From the NCBI GenBank assembly GCA_030428885.1, contig JAUIEJ010000013.1, forward strand, positions 1 through 64,000: DNA of 64,000 bases, given 5' to 3'. This document shows positions 43,937 through 53,035 of this stretch, one piece after another. The position numbers and the translations under genes are program-made. Positions within the stretch are counted from its first letter, which is position 1; each line of letters begins with the position of its first letter. The stretch is from Gemmatimonadota bacterium (GTDB lineage: Bacteria > Gemmatimonadota > Gemmatimonadetes > Longimicrobiales > Gaopeijiaceae). The notes below the pieces were generated by a model that saw only the letters and a list, made by a program, of their open reading frames with translations, did no database searches and was not told the DNA's origin.

Positions 43937-45326
43937 GGGCGGTGGCCTTCAGGTGGGCGAGGAGAGCCGGGCCGGTGGCGTCGATGGAGCCCGCGCCCAT
44001 GGTGAGCACCACGTCTCCGGGCTCCAGGTCGGCCGCCACCGCGGCAGCGAGTCGATCCAGCGCGGGTTCGTAGGCGACGTCGGCTCCGGCACGCCGGGCG
44101 GCATTGGCCACCAGGGTGCCGTCCACCCCGGGGATGGGCGCCTCCCGGGCGGGAAACACGTCGGTGAGCCAGACCCGGTCGGCCCGGGCCAGGGCCTGGC
44201 CGAAGGCGTCGGCGAAGTCCCGGGTGCGGGAGTAGAGGTGGGGCTGGAAGACGGCCACGAGGCGGCGGCCGGGCCAGGCGGCCCGGGCGGCGTCCAGGGT
44301 GGCCACGATCTCGGTGGGGTGGTGGGCGTAGTCGTCCACCACGTCGATCCCCCCCGCCGAGCCCAGGTGCTGGAAACGGCGGCCCACGCCCCGGAATGCC
44401 GCCCACCCCCGTCGGATGTCGTCCCACGACGCACCCAGGTGCCGGGCCACGGCGCCGGCGGCCAGGGCGTTGCGCAGGTTGTGGTCGCCGGGCACCCCCA
44501 GGCGGGCCTCGCCCCGGTCCACCCCCGTCTCCATCACCCGGAACCGGGACCCGGCGGCGTCGTGGCGCACGTCCACGGCCCGGAGCTGGGTGCCCGCCGA
44601 CAGGCCGTAGGTGGGGCCGGCGCCCGGTCGGTCGGCCAGGAGGGCGGCGGCGCCGGGATCGTCGCCGCAGATCACCACGGCGCCCCCGGGGCGCACCCGC
44701 TCCAGGAACTCCCGGAAGGCGGCCCGGACGCCGTCCACGTCGCCGTAGATGTCCAGGTGGTCGGCCTCCACGTTGGTCACCACCGCCACGTCGGGAGCCA
44801 GGGCGTGGAACGACCGGTCGAACTCGTCGGCCTCCACCACGAAGAGCTCGCCGCCGCCTCGCCGCACGTTGCCGCCCCACGCCGGCACGGTGCCCCCCAC
44901 GAATCCCGTGGGATCGAGCCCCGCGGCGGCCAGGACCTCCACCGTGAGGGCGGTGGTGCTCGTCTTTCCGTGGGTGCCGGCGATGGCCACCACCGTTCCC
45001 CGGGAGACCAGGGACCCCAGCGCTTCGGCCCGCTTCAGGACGGGAATGCCCCGCTCCCGGGCCCGGGCCAGTTCGGGGTGCCCCGCCGGAACCGCCGAGG
45101 TGTAGACCAGGGCCACGGCATGGTCGGCGTGGGCCGCATCGTGCCCCAGCGACACCTGGGCCCCCAGGCTCGACAGGCGGGCGGTGGCGGGTCCGGCCTT
45201 CAGGTCACAGCCCGTGACCCGGCCTCCCTCGTCCACGAGCCACTCGGCCAGGGCACACATTCCGGCGCCGCCGATGCCCATGAAGTGCACCGGGCCCGTG
45301 CGGGAGAGAGCGGCGAGGTCGATCAC
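43929..45326 (-). CDS. murC: UDP-N-acetylmuramate--L-alanine ligase
   Basis: Adds L-Ala to UDP-MurNAc, the first amino acid of the stem peptide. 465 residues. N-terminal nucleotide-sugar domain GIGGAGM (17-23), ATP loop GTHGKT (117-122), EADEFDRSFH, NVEADHLDIYGD, and the C-terminal DDYAHHPTEI that places it as MurC. The GTG at 45326 overlaps the murG stop (GTGA), and the end overlaps ftsQ. murB and ddl, which often follow murC, are absent. Confidence 0.96.
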   Translation of the reverse strand: MIDLAALSRTGPVHFMGIGGAGMCALAEWLVDEGGRVTGCDLKAGPATARLSSLGAQVSLGHDAAHADHAVALVYTSAVPAGHPELARARERGIPVLKRAEALGSLVSRGTVVAIAGTHGKTSTTALTVEVLAAAGLDPTGFVGGTVPAWGGNVRRGGGELFVVEADEFDRSFHALAPDVAVVTNVEADHLDIYGDVDGVRAAFREFLERVRPGGAVVICGDDPGAAALLADRPGAGPTYGLSAGTQLRAVDVRHDAAGSRFRVMETGVDRGEARLGVPGDHNLRNALAAGAVARHLGASWDDIRRGWAAFRGVGRRFQHLGSAGGIDVVDDYAHHPTEIVATLDAARAAWPGRRLVAVFQPHLYSRTRDFADAFGQALARADRVWLTDVFPAREAPIPGVDGTLVANAARRAGADVAYEPALDRLAAAVAADLEPGDVVLTMGAGSIDATGPALLAHLKATAHA

Positions 45327-46468
45327 GACGCCCCCTCGTGGGCCCGGGGCGGAAGCAACGTCTCGAGGCGCCGGGCGATGTCCAGGGCGCCGTGGGGGCG
45401 GCCCCGCTCCCGGGCGGCCGCGGCCAGGGCCTCGCGGCGCTCCGGATTCCCGAACACGTCGTCCAGGGCCGCACCCAGCGCCGCGCCGTCCAACTCCGAC
45501 TCCGGGAGGTGAACCGCCGCCCCCGCCGCCGCCAGCGCACGGGCGTTGAGGGTCTGGTGGTCCGCCGCCGCCGTGGGGAGGGGGACGACGATGGAGGGCA
45601 GGCCCCAGGCCAGGAACTCGGCGGTGGACATGGCTCCGGCCCGACCCACCGCCACGTCGGCGGCGGAGAGAGCCGCCGGCATGTCGTGGATGTAGCCCAG
45701 GGCCCGGACCCAGGTCGGACTCCCCATCTCGTCCAGCGCCGCGGCCACACCCTCGATGTGGGTCGGGCCCGTGGACCAGAGGATCTGGTAGGCCGGCGGG
45801 TCGTCCCGGCGTGTGCGCACCCACTCCAGGACGGCGTCGTTGAGGGCCCGGGCGCCCTGGCTCGCCCCGGTCACCAGAACCACCGGACGCCGGGGATCGA
45901 GGCCGAACGACGCCCGGTCGGCGGCCCGGTCCCGCGCCGTGGGGACCCGCACCGGGTTGCCCGAATGCTCCACCACCGTCCTGGCCCGGGCCGGCAGATG
46001 GTCGGCCGCTTCGGGAAAGGCCACGTGGATCTGGTCGGCGAACCGGGCGAGGAGCCGGGTGGTGACCCCCGGAAGGGCGTTCTGCTCCTGGAGGGCCAGG
46101 GGCACCCCCAGAAGGGCCGCCAGGAGGCCCGCCGGGGCCGCGGCGTAGCCGCCGGTCACCACGACCAGCTCCGGCCGGAGCCGGCGGAACCGGCCCGCAA
46201 GCGACGCCATGGAGCGGACGAGCGCGCCCCCCACGGCGAGGTTCGCCACCACGCCCCCGCCCCGGCGGAGCCCCCGGACCGGGAGCAGCACGTGCTCGAG
46301 CCCCCGCTCCGGGAGAATCCGGGCCTCGAGACCCCGCTCGGCGCCGATGAACACCGGACGGAGCCCGGGGCGGAGGGATCCCAGGGCGTCGGCCAGGGCC
46401 AGGGCCGGGTAGAGGTGCCCCCCGGTCCCACCGCCGGCGAAGAAGACCACGGGAGGCGCCTCATGCAC
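45323..46468 (-). CDS. murG: Lipid II synthase MurG (GT28)
   Basis: Transfers GlcNAc from UDP-GlcNAc to lipid I, giving lipid II at the inner face of the membrane. 381 residues. N-terminal FAGGGTGGHLYPALA loop, EQNALPG, SGNPVR, TGASQGARALN, and the UDP-binding GRAGAMSTAE and P-rich PLPTAAADHQ. Starts with GTG CAT GAG; these bases overlap the ftsW stop by 8. The common QGGSQGA is TGASQGA here. Immediately upstream of murC (GTGA overlap). Confidence 0.95.
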   Translation of the reverse strand: MHEAPPVVFFAGGGTGGHLYPALALADALGSLRPGLRPVFIGAERGLEARILPERGLEHVLLPVRGLRRGGGVVANLAVGGALVRSMASLAGRFRRLRPELVVVTGGYAAAPAGLLAALLGVPLALQEQNALPGVTTRLLARFADQIHVAFPEAADHLPARARTVVEHSGNPVRVPTARDRAADRASFGLDPRRPVVLVTGASQGARALNDAVLEWVRTRRDDPPAYQILWSTGPTHIEGVAAALDEMGSPTWVRALGYIHDMPAALSAADVAVGRAGAMSTAEFLAWGLPSIVVPLPTAAADHQTLNARALAAAGAAVHLPESELDGAALGAALDDVFGNPERREALAAAARERGRPHGALDIARRLETLLPPRAHEGAS

Positions 46469-47714
46469 GGGCCCTCCGGGTCGCCAGGGAGGCCCGGGAG
46501 CGGGAACTCCGGGCGAGATCGTCGGTCCGGCGGCGCTCCTCCTGCTCCGGCCGCCAGTCCCGATCCGTCTCCCGCGCCACGGCCATGAGGATCCCCACGG
46601 CGGCCAGGGTCACCACCAGGTTCGTCCGCCCGTACGAGACCAGGGGCAGGGCCAGGCCCGTGGTGGGGAGGAGGCCCACGCCCACCATCATGTGGAGCAC
46701 GGCGTGGAGGGCGATGAGGTTGGTGATGCCCAGCGCCAGCAACTGGCCGAAGAGGTCGGGGGCGCGCCGGGCGATGCGGAAACCCAGGACCACGAAGGCC
46801 ATGTAGAGCACCACCACACCCACCACGCCCAGGAAGCCCCACTCCTCGCCCACCATGGCGAAGATGAAGTCGTTGTGGGGCTCGGGGAGGAACGCGTACT
46901 TCTGCTGCCCGTTGCCGAAGCCCCGACCCGTGAGTCCCCCGGAGCCCAGGGCGATGAGGGACTGGTAGAGCTGGTAGCCGGCCCCCGAGGGATCGGAGGC
47001 CGGATCCAGGAAGGCCTGGATGCGGGCCGCCCGGAAGCCCGAGGCCAACTGGGCCAGGAGCATGGGCACCGCCAGGAGTCCCAGGAACGCGAAGTGGCCG
47101 ACCCGCCCTCCGGCGGCGAAGACGATGAGCGCCGCCACCGTGGCCATGAGCAGGGCCGTGGAGAGGTCGGGCTGGAGCATGATGGGGACGAGGAGCAGTC
47201 CCCAGATCAGGAGGAACGGCGCCAGGCCCCGGCTCAGGCTCCGGAACTCGCCCTGCTTCCGCACGGCCAGCATGGCCGTCCAGGTCACGATGGAGACCTT
47301 GGCCAGATCGGAGGGCTGGAAGCGGATGCCCAGATCGAGCCACCGGCGGGCGCCTTTGGCGGCGTGGGTCAGCCCCTCGGTGAAGGGCAGCACCACCATG
47401 AGGAGCAGCACCACGCTGATCCACAGCATGGGCCACGCCAGGGCCTCCCACAGCCGGTACGGCAGGCGGGCGCAGAGCACCAGGGCCACCAGCCCCACCG
47501 CGGCGCCCGTGGCCTGGGACAACACGTAGTAGTGATCGGCCAGCCCGGCCTGCTGAGCCATGAAGACGCTGGCCGAGTAGAGGGTGACGAGACCGAACGA
47601 CAGGAGCAGGAGCGTCACCGCGAAGAGCGCCGGGCCTTCCCATCCCCGACCCAGTCCCACGTCGGGGAGGGCCACGGTCTTGGTCACCAGGTCCAGGGGT
47701 CGCCGATCGTTCAT
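46461..47714 (-). CDS. ftsW: Septal peptidoglycan glycosyltransferase FtsW (SEDS family)
   Basis: SEDS polymerase that joins lipid II and works with FtsI. 417 residues with about ten membrane helices. Hallmarks: KGARRWLDLG, FQPSDLAK (extracellular loop with an expected catalytic Asp), GSGGLTGRGFGNGQQKYAFLPEPHNDFIFA and LPLVSYGRTNL; the usual TGLPLPFMSYGGS is slightly varied to TTGLALPLVSYGRT. The ATG at 47714 overlaps the murD stop (ATGA). An Arg-rich C-terminal tail (about 380-417) is probably cytoplasmic. Confidence 0.95.
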   Translation of the reverse strand: MNDRRPLDLVTKTVALPDVGLGRGWEGPALFAVTLLLLSFGLVTLYSASVFMAQQAGLADHYYVLSQATGAAVGLVALVLCARLPYRLWEALAWPMLWISVVLLLMVVLPFTEGLTHAAKGARRWLDLGIRFQPSDLAKVSIVTWTAMLAVRKQGEFRSLSRGLAPFLLIWGLLLVPIMLQPDLSTALLMATVAALIVFAAGGRVGHFAFLGLLAVPMLLAQLASGFRAARIQAFLDPASDPSGAGYQLYQSLIALGSGGLTGRGFGNGQQKYAFLPEPHNDFIFAMVGEEWGFLGVVGVVVLYMAFVVLGFRIARRAPDLFGQLLALGITNLIALHAVLHMMVGVGLLPTTGLALPLVSYGRTNLVVTLAAVGILMAVARETDRDWRPEQEERRRTDDLARSSRSRASLATRRARA

Positions 47715-49072
47715 GCCGCCGCCTCCCGGGCCAGTTCGGCGAAGCGACGTCCCCGGGCCTCGTAGTTGGTGAACTCGTCGAACGACGAGGCCGCCGGACT
47801 CAGCAGGATCCAGTCGCCCTCCCGGGCCCGGGCCCGGGCCTCGGCCACGGCGCCGGCGAGATCGGGGGCCTCCACCACCTCGAGTCCGGGCACGGCCCGG
47901 AGGCGGGCGGCGAAGCGGGGGCCGGCGGCGCCGTAGCACACCGCAGCCCGCACGGGTCCCGGAAGCACGGCGGCCAGGGGCTCCAGCGATTCGCCCTTGT
48001 CGGTGCCGCCCAGGAGGAGCAGGACCCTGGCCGCCACGCTGGTGACGGCGCTGACGGTGGCGGCCACGTTGGTGGCCTTGCTGTCGTTCACCCAGGTGAG
48101 GCCCCCGCCCCGGGCCACGGGCTCCATGCGGTGGGGAAGCGCCCGGGCCGAAGCCAGGCCCCGGGCCAGGACCTCGGGCGACACGCCCGCCAGGCGGGCC
48201 GTTAGGGCGGCGGCCAGGGCGTTGGCCACGTTGTGGAGTCCCAGAAGGGGCACGTCGGCCCGGGGCAGAAGGGGCTCCTCGGGTCCATGGGGGTCGAGAC
48301 GAAGCACCAGAACGTCTTCCCGCAGATACGCTTGGACGCCCTCGGTGCGGGTCGTGCTGAAGGTGTAGCGGGTCCCGGGACACCCTCCCGCCAGGGCCCT
48401 CACCTCGGGCTGATCGCCCAGGACCCAGCGACTCGCCGGCGTGGCGTTGGCGAACAGCCGGGCCTTGTCGCCCCAGTAGGCCTCCACGTCGGCGTACCGG
48501 TCGAGATGGTCGGGGGCCAGGTTGGTGAGGACGCCGATGTCCGGCGCGAAGCGCTCGGTGTCGGCGAGTTGGAAGGAGCTCACCTCCAGGACGTACCACG
48601 CCGGCGGCGGCTCCAGGGCCACCAGCTCCGACGCCGCCGGGGCCAGCCCCCCGCCCACGTTGCCCCCCACGCCGACCCGCAGTCCCGCCTCCCGGAGGAG
48701 GTGGGCCACCAGGAGCGTCGTGGTGGTCTTGCCGTTGGTACCGGTGACGGCGATCAGTGGCGCGCGGAAGAACCGAACGGCGAACTCGGGTTCGGAGACC
48801 CAGCGGCATCCCCGCTCCCGAAGCGCCCGGAGCACCGGAGCGTGGGGAGGGATTCCTGGACTGACCACCACGACGGAGGCGGCGGCGATCCGATCGAGGT
48901 CGTGGGCTCCCAACTCGACGTCGGCGCCCAGCTCTCGGAGCTGGGCTCCACGAGCTGCAGTCGGGGCGTCAGTGCGGAGATCCGAGACATAAGCGGGTGC
49001 TCCCTGTGCGAGGGCCAGACGGGCCGCGGCGTCGCCGCTGCTCCCGAGGCCGAGGATTGCGACGGCGGTCAC
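47711..49072 (-). CDS. murD: UDP-N-acetylmuramoyl-L-alanine--D-glutamate ligase
   Basis: Adds D-Glu to UDP-MurNAc-L-Ala. 453 residues. N-terminal GLGSSG (8-13), ATP-loop GTNGKT (111-116), EVSSFQL, NLAPDHLDRY, WVNDSKATN and a C-terminal SPAASSFDEFTNYEARG. These last two identify MurD. The GTG at 49072 overlaps the mraY stop (GTGA). The N-terminal Rossmann region is Ala-rich and somewhat shortened compared with E. coli. Confidence 0.95.
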   Translation of the reverse strand: MTAVAILGLGSSGDAAARLALAQGAPAYVSDLRTDAPTAARGAQLRELGADVELGAHDLDRIAAASVVVVSPGIPPHAPVLRALRERGCRWVSEPEFAVRFFRAPLIAVTGTNGKTTTTLLVAHLLREAGLRVGVGGNVGGGLAPAASELVALEPPPAWYVLEVSSFQLADTERFAPDIGVLTNLAPDHLDRYADVEAYWGDKARLFANATPASRWVLGDQPEVRALAGGCPGTRYTFSTTRTEGVQAYLREDVLVLRLDPHGPEEPLLPRADVPLLGLHNVANALAAALTARLAGVSPEVLARGLASARALPHRMEPVARGGGLTWVNDSKATNVAATVSAVTSVAARVLLLLGGTDKGESLEPLAAVLPGPVRAAVCYGAAGPRFAARLRAVPGLEVVEAPDLAGAVAEARARAREGDWILLSPAASSFDEFTNYEARGRRFAELAREAAA

Positions 49073-50175
49073 CGGATCTTCAGGGTGGAGATGGCGACCA
49101 TGGCGGAGAGGATCCCGAGGATCCAGAACCGGATGACGACGGTGGTCTCGTCCCACCCCAGCTTCTCGAAGTGGTGGTGGAGCGGAGCCATGCGGAACAC
49201 GCGCCGGCCTTCGCCGAACCGGCGCTTGGTGTAGCGGAACCAGCCCACCTGGATCATCACCGAGAGCCCTTCGGCGACGAACACGCCTCCGATGATGAGG
49301 AGGAGGAACTCGGCCTTGAGGAGGATCGCCATGACGGCGAGGGCGCCTCCGATGGCCAGGGACCCCGTGTCGCCCATGAAGACCTGGGCGGGGTGGGCGT
49401 TGTACCAGAGGAACCCCAGGATGCCCCCGGCCAGGGCCAGGGCGAAGATGGCCATCTCCCCTGCCCCGGGGAGGTAGAACAGGCCCAGGTAGGCCGAGGT
49501 GTCGACCCGCCCCGTGATGTAGGCGATGAGGGCGAACGTGGCCGTGGCGATGGCCCCGAGGCCGCCGGCGAGTCCGTCCAGGCCGTCGGTGAGATTCACG
49601 GCGTTGGAGGTGAAGCCCACCAGCAGGGTGACGAAGGCCACGAAGGCCGGGGGCCAGAAGGCCGCGGCGTACTCGGAGAAGAAGGGCAGCCCGGTCCAGG
49701 TCGACGGAAACGGCGAAATGGGGTGGAGCACCAGGAAGACGCCCAGGGCCAGCCCGAAGCTCAGTTGGCCCAGCAGCTTCGCCCGGGCCACCAGCCCCTC
49801 CGACGAGCGCCGCACGATCTTCAGGTAGTCGTCCAGGAAGCCGATGGCCCCCATCCACACCAGTCCCGCCAGGCAGAGGCCCGTGTACCAGTTGGTGAGG
49901 TCGGCCCAGAGCAGGGTCGACACCACGCAGGCCGCGATGATGAGGGTGCCCCCCATGGTGGGGGTGCCGGCCTTGGTGAGGTGGGCCTCGGGTCCGTGCT
50001 CCCGCACGATCTGCCCCACCTTCATCCGGGTGAGGGCCCGGATCACGGCGGGCCCCAGGACGAAGGCGATGAGGAGCGCCGTCACCAGCGCGCCGGCGGC
50101 TCTGAACGTGTTGTATACGAACAGATTGAAGAGGATGTGCACCTCGGCGAACCGGGGCAGGAGATGGTAGAGCAT
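49069..50175 (-). CDS. mraY: Phospho-N-acetylmuramoyl-pentapeptide transferase
   Basis: Transfers phospho-MurNAc-pentapeptide to undecaprenyl phosphate, making lipid I. 368 residues with about ten membrane helices. GTPTMGG near the N-terminus, the Asp pair FLDDYLK, NLTDGLDGLAGG, FMGDTGSLAIGG and the late APLHHHFEKLGW loop are all present. The ATG overlaps the last base of the murF stop (TGATG). Confidence 0.97.
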   Translation of the reverse strand: MLYHLLPRFAEVHILFNLFVYNTFRAAGALVTALLIAFVLGPAVIRALTRMKVGQIVREHGPEAHLTKAGTPTMGGTLIIAACVVSTLLWADLTNWYTGLCLAGLVWMGAIGFLDDYLKIVRRSSEGLVARAKLLGQLSFGLALGVFLVLHPISPFPSTWTGLPFFSEYAAAFWPPAFVAFVTLLVGFTSNAVNLTDGLDGLAGGLGAIATATFALIAYITGRVDTSAYLGLFYLPGAGEMAIFALALAGGILGFLWYNAHPAQVFMGDTGSLAIGGALAVMAILLKAEFLLLIIGGVFVAEGLSVMIQVGWFRYTKRRFGEGRRVFRMAPLHHHFEKLGWDETTVVIRFWILGILSAMVAISTLKIR

Positions 50176-51569
50176 CAGCCCTCTCCCTCGGTTCCGAAGT
50201 CCACCTCGAGGAGCTCGAGCAGCCGCTCCAGCGCCACGCCGCGGGACCCCTTGAGGAGCACGATCTCGTCTCCCCGAAGGTGTTCCCGGAGCAGGGCGTA
50301 GCCGGCGCGGGCGTCGGACTCCACCAGCACCCGGGGGGTGCCCTGGGACCGGGGCTCGGCCACGTCGGCGAAGTGCCCCGTGGCCAGGAGCAGGTCCACG
50401 TCCCGGCCCAGGGCGTCGTGCCACACCTGCCGGTGCAGCGCCTCGGATTCCTCGCCCAGCTCCAGCATGGAGCCCAGGACCACGGCCTTCCGGGATCCCG
50501 GCGCCCGCTGCTCCAGGAGGTCGAGGGCCACGCCCACCGACTGGGGGTTGGCGTTGTAGCAGTCCACGATGACCGCCAGATCGCCGATGCGCCGGATCTC
50601 GCCCCGCATGCCCCGGGGCTCCACCCCGCCCAGGGCCTCGGCGGCGGCCCGGAGGTCCACGGCCAGTTCCCGGGCGGCGGCCAGGGCCAGGAGCGCGTTC
50701 ACCACCGCGTGGCGCCCCGCCATGCGCAGGCGCACCCGGTGGCCCTCCCAGCGGAAGGAGTGATAGCCCCAGACGTCCACCTCCACGTCCCGGGGGCGGA
50801 GGTCGTCGTCGGCCCGTTCGCTCCACCCGGCGACCCGGACGCCGGGCACCACCGCCCGGGCCCGATCCGGGAGGTCGGCCGGCGTGTCGCCCACCACCGC
50901 GCGGCCGCCGGCGGCGAGGCCCCGGAGCAGGTCGAGTTCCTCCTCCACGGCGCCGTCCCGGCTGCCCAGCCCCTCGAGGTGCTCCTCCCCCACCGTGACC
51001 AGGAGGGCCACGTCGGGCCGGGCGATCTCGGCCAGGGCCGCCATCTCGCCCCGCTCGCTGGTGCCCATCTCCACCACCACGGCGCCGGCGTCGGCCGGGG
51101 CCCGGAGCAGGGTCAGGGGCACGCCGATGCGGTTGTTCTCGTTGGCCCGGGTGGCGTGGACCGTGCGGCCCGCGCCCAGGGCGGCGGCGGTGAGTTCCTT
51201 GGTGGACGTCTTCCCGGCCGACCCGCCGATGCCCACCACGGCGGCGGGAAGGGCGTCGCGGCGGTGCCGCGCCAGACGGCCCAGGGACACCAGGGTGTCG
51301 TCCACCGGGTAGAGCACCCCCTCGCCGGCTTCGGTGACGGGGCGGGACACCACGGCGCCTCGGGCTCCCGAGGCGAAGGCGTCGGCCACGAAGTGGTGCC
51401 CGTCGAAGCGGGGACCCACCAGGGCCAGGAAGAGGTCGCCCTCCTCCACGCTGCGGGAATCGGTGGTCACCCGATCGTAGGACGGGCCCAGGTCGTCGCC
51501 GGCGGGACGGAGTCCCAGCGCCGTGCGCACTTCGGCGTCGTTCCAGGCGAAGGGCTGGGCCGGGGTCAT
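50175..51569 (-). CDS. murF: UDP-N-acetylmuramoyl-tripeptide--D-alanyl-D-alanine ligase
   Basis: Adds D-Ala-D-Ala to complete the pentapeptide. 464 residues. N-terminal SRSVEEGDLFLAL, ATP loop GSAGKTSTKE (116-125), NENNRIGVP, EMGTSERGEMA, VGEEHLEGLGS and DCYNANPQS place it as MurF. Overlaps murE by 4 bp (ATGA) and mraY by one base. No ddl is adjacent, so D-Ala-D-Ala must be made from a gene elsewhere. Confidence 0.96.
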   Translation of the reverse strand: MTPAQPFAWNDAEVRTALGLRPAGDDLGPSYDRVTTDSRSVEEGDLFLALVGPRFDGHHFVADAFASGARGAVVSRPVTEAGEGVLYPVDDTLVSLGRLARHRRDALPAAVVGIGGSAGKTSTKELTAAALGAGRTVHATRANENNRIGVPLTLLRAPADAGAVVVEMGTSERGEMAALAEIARPDVALLVTVGEEHLEGLGSRDGAVEEELDLLRGLAAGGRAVVGDTPADLPDRARAVVPGVRVAGWSERADDDLRPRDVEVDVWGYHSFRWEGHRVRLRMAGRHAVVNALLALAAARELAVDLRAAAEALGGVEPRGMRGEIRRIGDLAVIVDCYNANPQSVGVALDLLEQRAPGSRKAVVLGSMLELGEESEALHRQVWHDALGRDVDLLLATGHFADVAEPRSQGTPRVLVESDARAGYALLREHLRGDEIVLLKGSRGVALERLLELLEVDFGTEGEG

Positions 51570-53035
51570 CCGCCCCTCCGATCCGCCAGGGCCTGGGCCA
51601 CCACGGTGCGCTCGTCCAGGGCGCGCCGCTCGGTGCCCACGATCTGGTAGGTCTCGTGCCCCTTCCCGGCGAGCACCACCACGTCGCCGGTGACGGCCTC
51701 GGCGATGATGCCGCGGATGGCGGCCACCCGGTCCACCTCCCGCACGTGGTCCGCCCCGGCGAGCCCCACCTCCAGGTCGTCGAGGATGGCCTCGGGATCT
51801 TCGGTGCGGGGGTTGTCCGACGTCACCCAGATGCGGTCGGCGTGGCGGGCCACGGCCTCGGCCATGGGACCGCGCTTGCTGGCGTCCCGGTCGCCGCCGG
51901 CGCCGAAGAGCACCCGCAGGCTGCCCCGGGCCAGGGGCCGCACCGAAGTGAGGAGGTTCTCCAGGGCGTCGGGGGTGTGGGCGAAGTCGATGATGACGGC
52001 GAAGGGCTCCCGGGCCACCACCTCCATGCGCCCCGCCACCTGGGGGGCGGTGGCCAGGCGGGCCACCGCGGTCTGGAAGGGCACACCCGCCACCAGCGCC
52101 GCCGTGAGGGCGGCCAGGGCGTTCTCCACGTTGAACCGCCCCGGGAGGGGGAGCTTCACCGTGGCCCGCTCGTCGCCCCACCGCACGGTGAAGCGGCTGC
52201 CCGCGGGACCGCACTCCACGTCGTCGGCGGCCACGTCGGCCTCGATGTGGACGCCGTACCGGAGCATGCGGGTCAGTTCCACCCGGGTCCACGCCGCCTC
52301 GGCGGCGTTCACCACCGCCCGGCCGTCGACCTTGAGCAGCTCGATGAGACGCAGCTTCGCGTCACGGTAGCGGCTGAACGTGCCGTGGTAGTCCAGGTGG
52401 TCCAGGGAGAGGTTGGTGAAGACGGCGACGTCGAAGCTCAGGGCGTCGAGCCGGCGCTGGTCCATGGCGTGGGACGACGCCTCCATGACGACCCACTCCA
52501 CGCCCACGTCCCGGAGGTCCCGGAGGGTCCGGGCGAGTTCCACCGGCCCGGGGGTGGTCAGGGTCCCGCCCCCGTGGATCTGGCCGTCGGGGCCCACCAC
52601 GCCCAGGGTGCCCAGGGCCGCGGCAGGGGCCTGGGCGGCCAGGAGGTGACGGGTCAGGACGGCCGTGGTGGTCTTGCCGTTGGTACCCGTCACGGCCACG
52701 GTCCGGAGACTCCGGGAGGGGCGGCCGAAGACCTCGTCAGCGGCCTTCGCCGCGGCGACCCGTCCGTCGGACACCACGAGCTGGGGGATCATGACCCCGC
52801 TCACGGCCCGCTCCACCACGGCGGCCACGGCGCCCCGGGCGGCCGCGTCGGCCACGTAATCGTGGGCGTCGGTGGTGGATCCGGCCCACGCCAGGAAGAG
52901 GTCGCCGGGCTCCACGGTTCGGGAATCCTGGGACACCCCCAGAACCGCGGCGTCCTCCGGGCCCACGATCTCCGTCAGGAGACCGTCGGCGCGGAGGACC
53001 GAAGCCAGGGCCGAGAGTCGGATCCCCGGGCTCAT
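51566..53035 (-). CDS. murE: UDP-N-acetylmuramoyl-tripeptide synthetase (meso-DAP-adding type)
   Basis: Adds the third stem residue. 489 residues. DSRTVEPGDLFLAW, ATP-loop GTNGKT (117-122), TTPGPVEL, EASSHAMDQ, NLSLDHLDYHG, FAHTPDALE and the specificity motif DNPR (407-410) are present. DNPR is the hallmark of meso-diaminopimelate-adding enzymes, so a Gram-negative-type A1-gamma wall is predicted. Overlaps ftsI and murF by 4 bp each. GGAGG lies just before the ATG inside the ftsI tail. Confidence 0.96.
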   Translation of the reverse strand: MSPGIRLSALASVLRADGLLTEIVGPEDAAVLGVSQDSRTVEPGDLFLAWAGSTTDAHDYVADAAARGAVAAVVERAVSGVMIPQLVVSDGRVAAAKAADEVFGRPSRSLRTVAVTGTNGKTTTAVLTRHLLAAQAPAAALGTLGVVGPDGQIHGGGTLTTPGPVELARTLRDLRDVGVEWVVMEASSHAMDQRRLDALSFDVAVFTNLSLDHLDYHGTFSRYRDAKLRLIELLKVDGRAVVNAAEAAWTRVELTRMLRYGVHIEADVAADDVECGPAGSRFTVRWGDERATVKLPLPGRFNVENALAALTAALVAGVPFQTAVARLATAPQVAGRMEVVAREPFAVIIDFAHTPDALENLLTSVRPLARGSLRVLFGAGGDRDASKRGPMAEAVARHADRIWVTSDNPRTEDPEAILDDLEVGLAGADHVREVDRVAAIRGIIAEAVTGDVVVLAGKGHETYQIVGTERRALDERTVVAQALADRRGG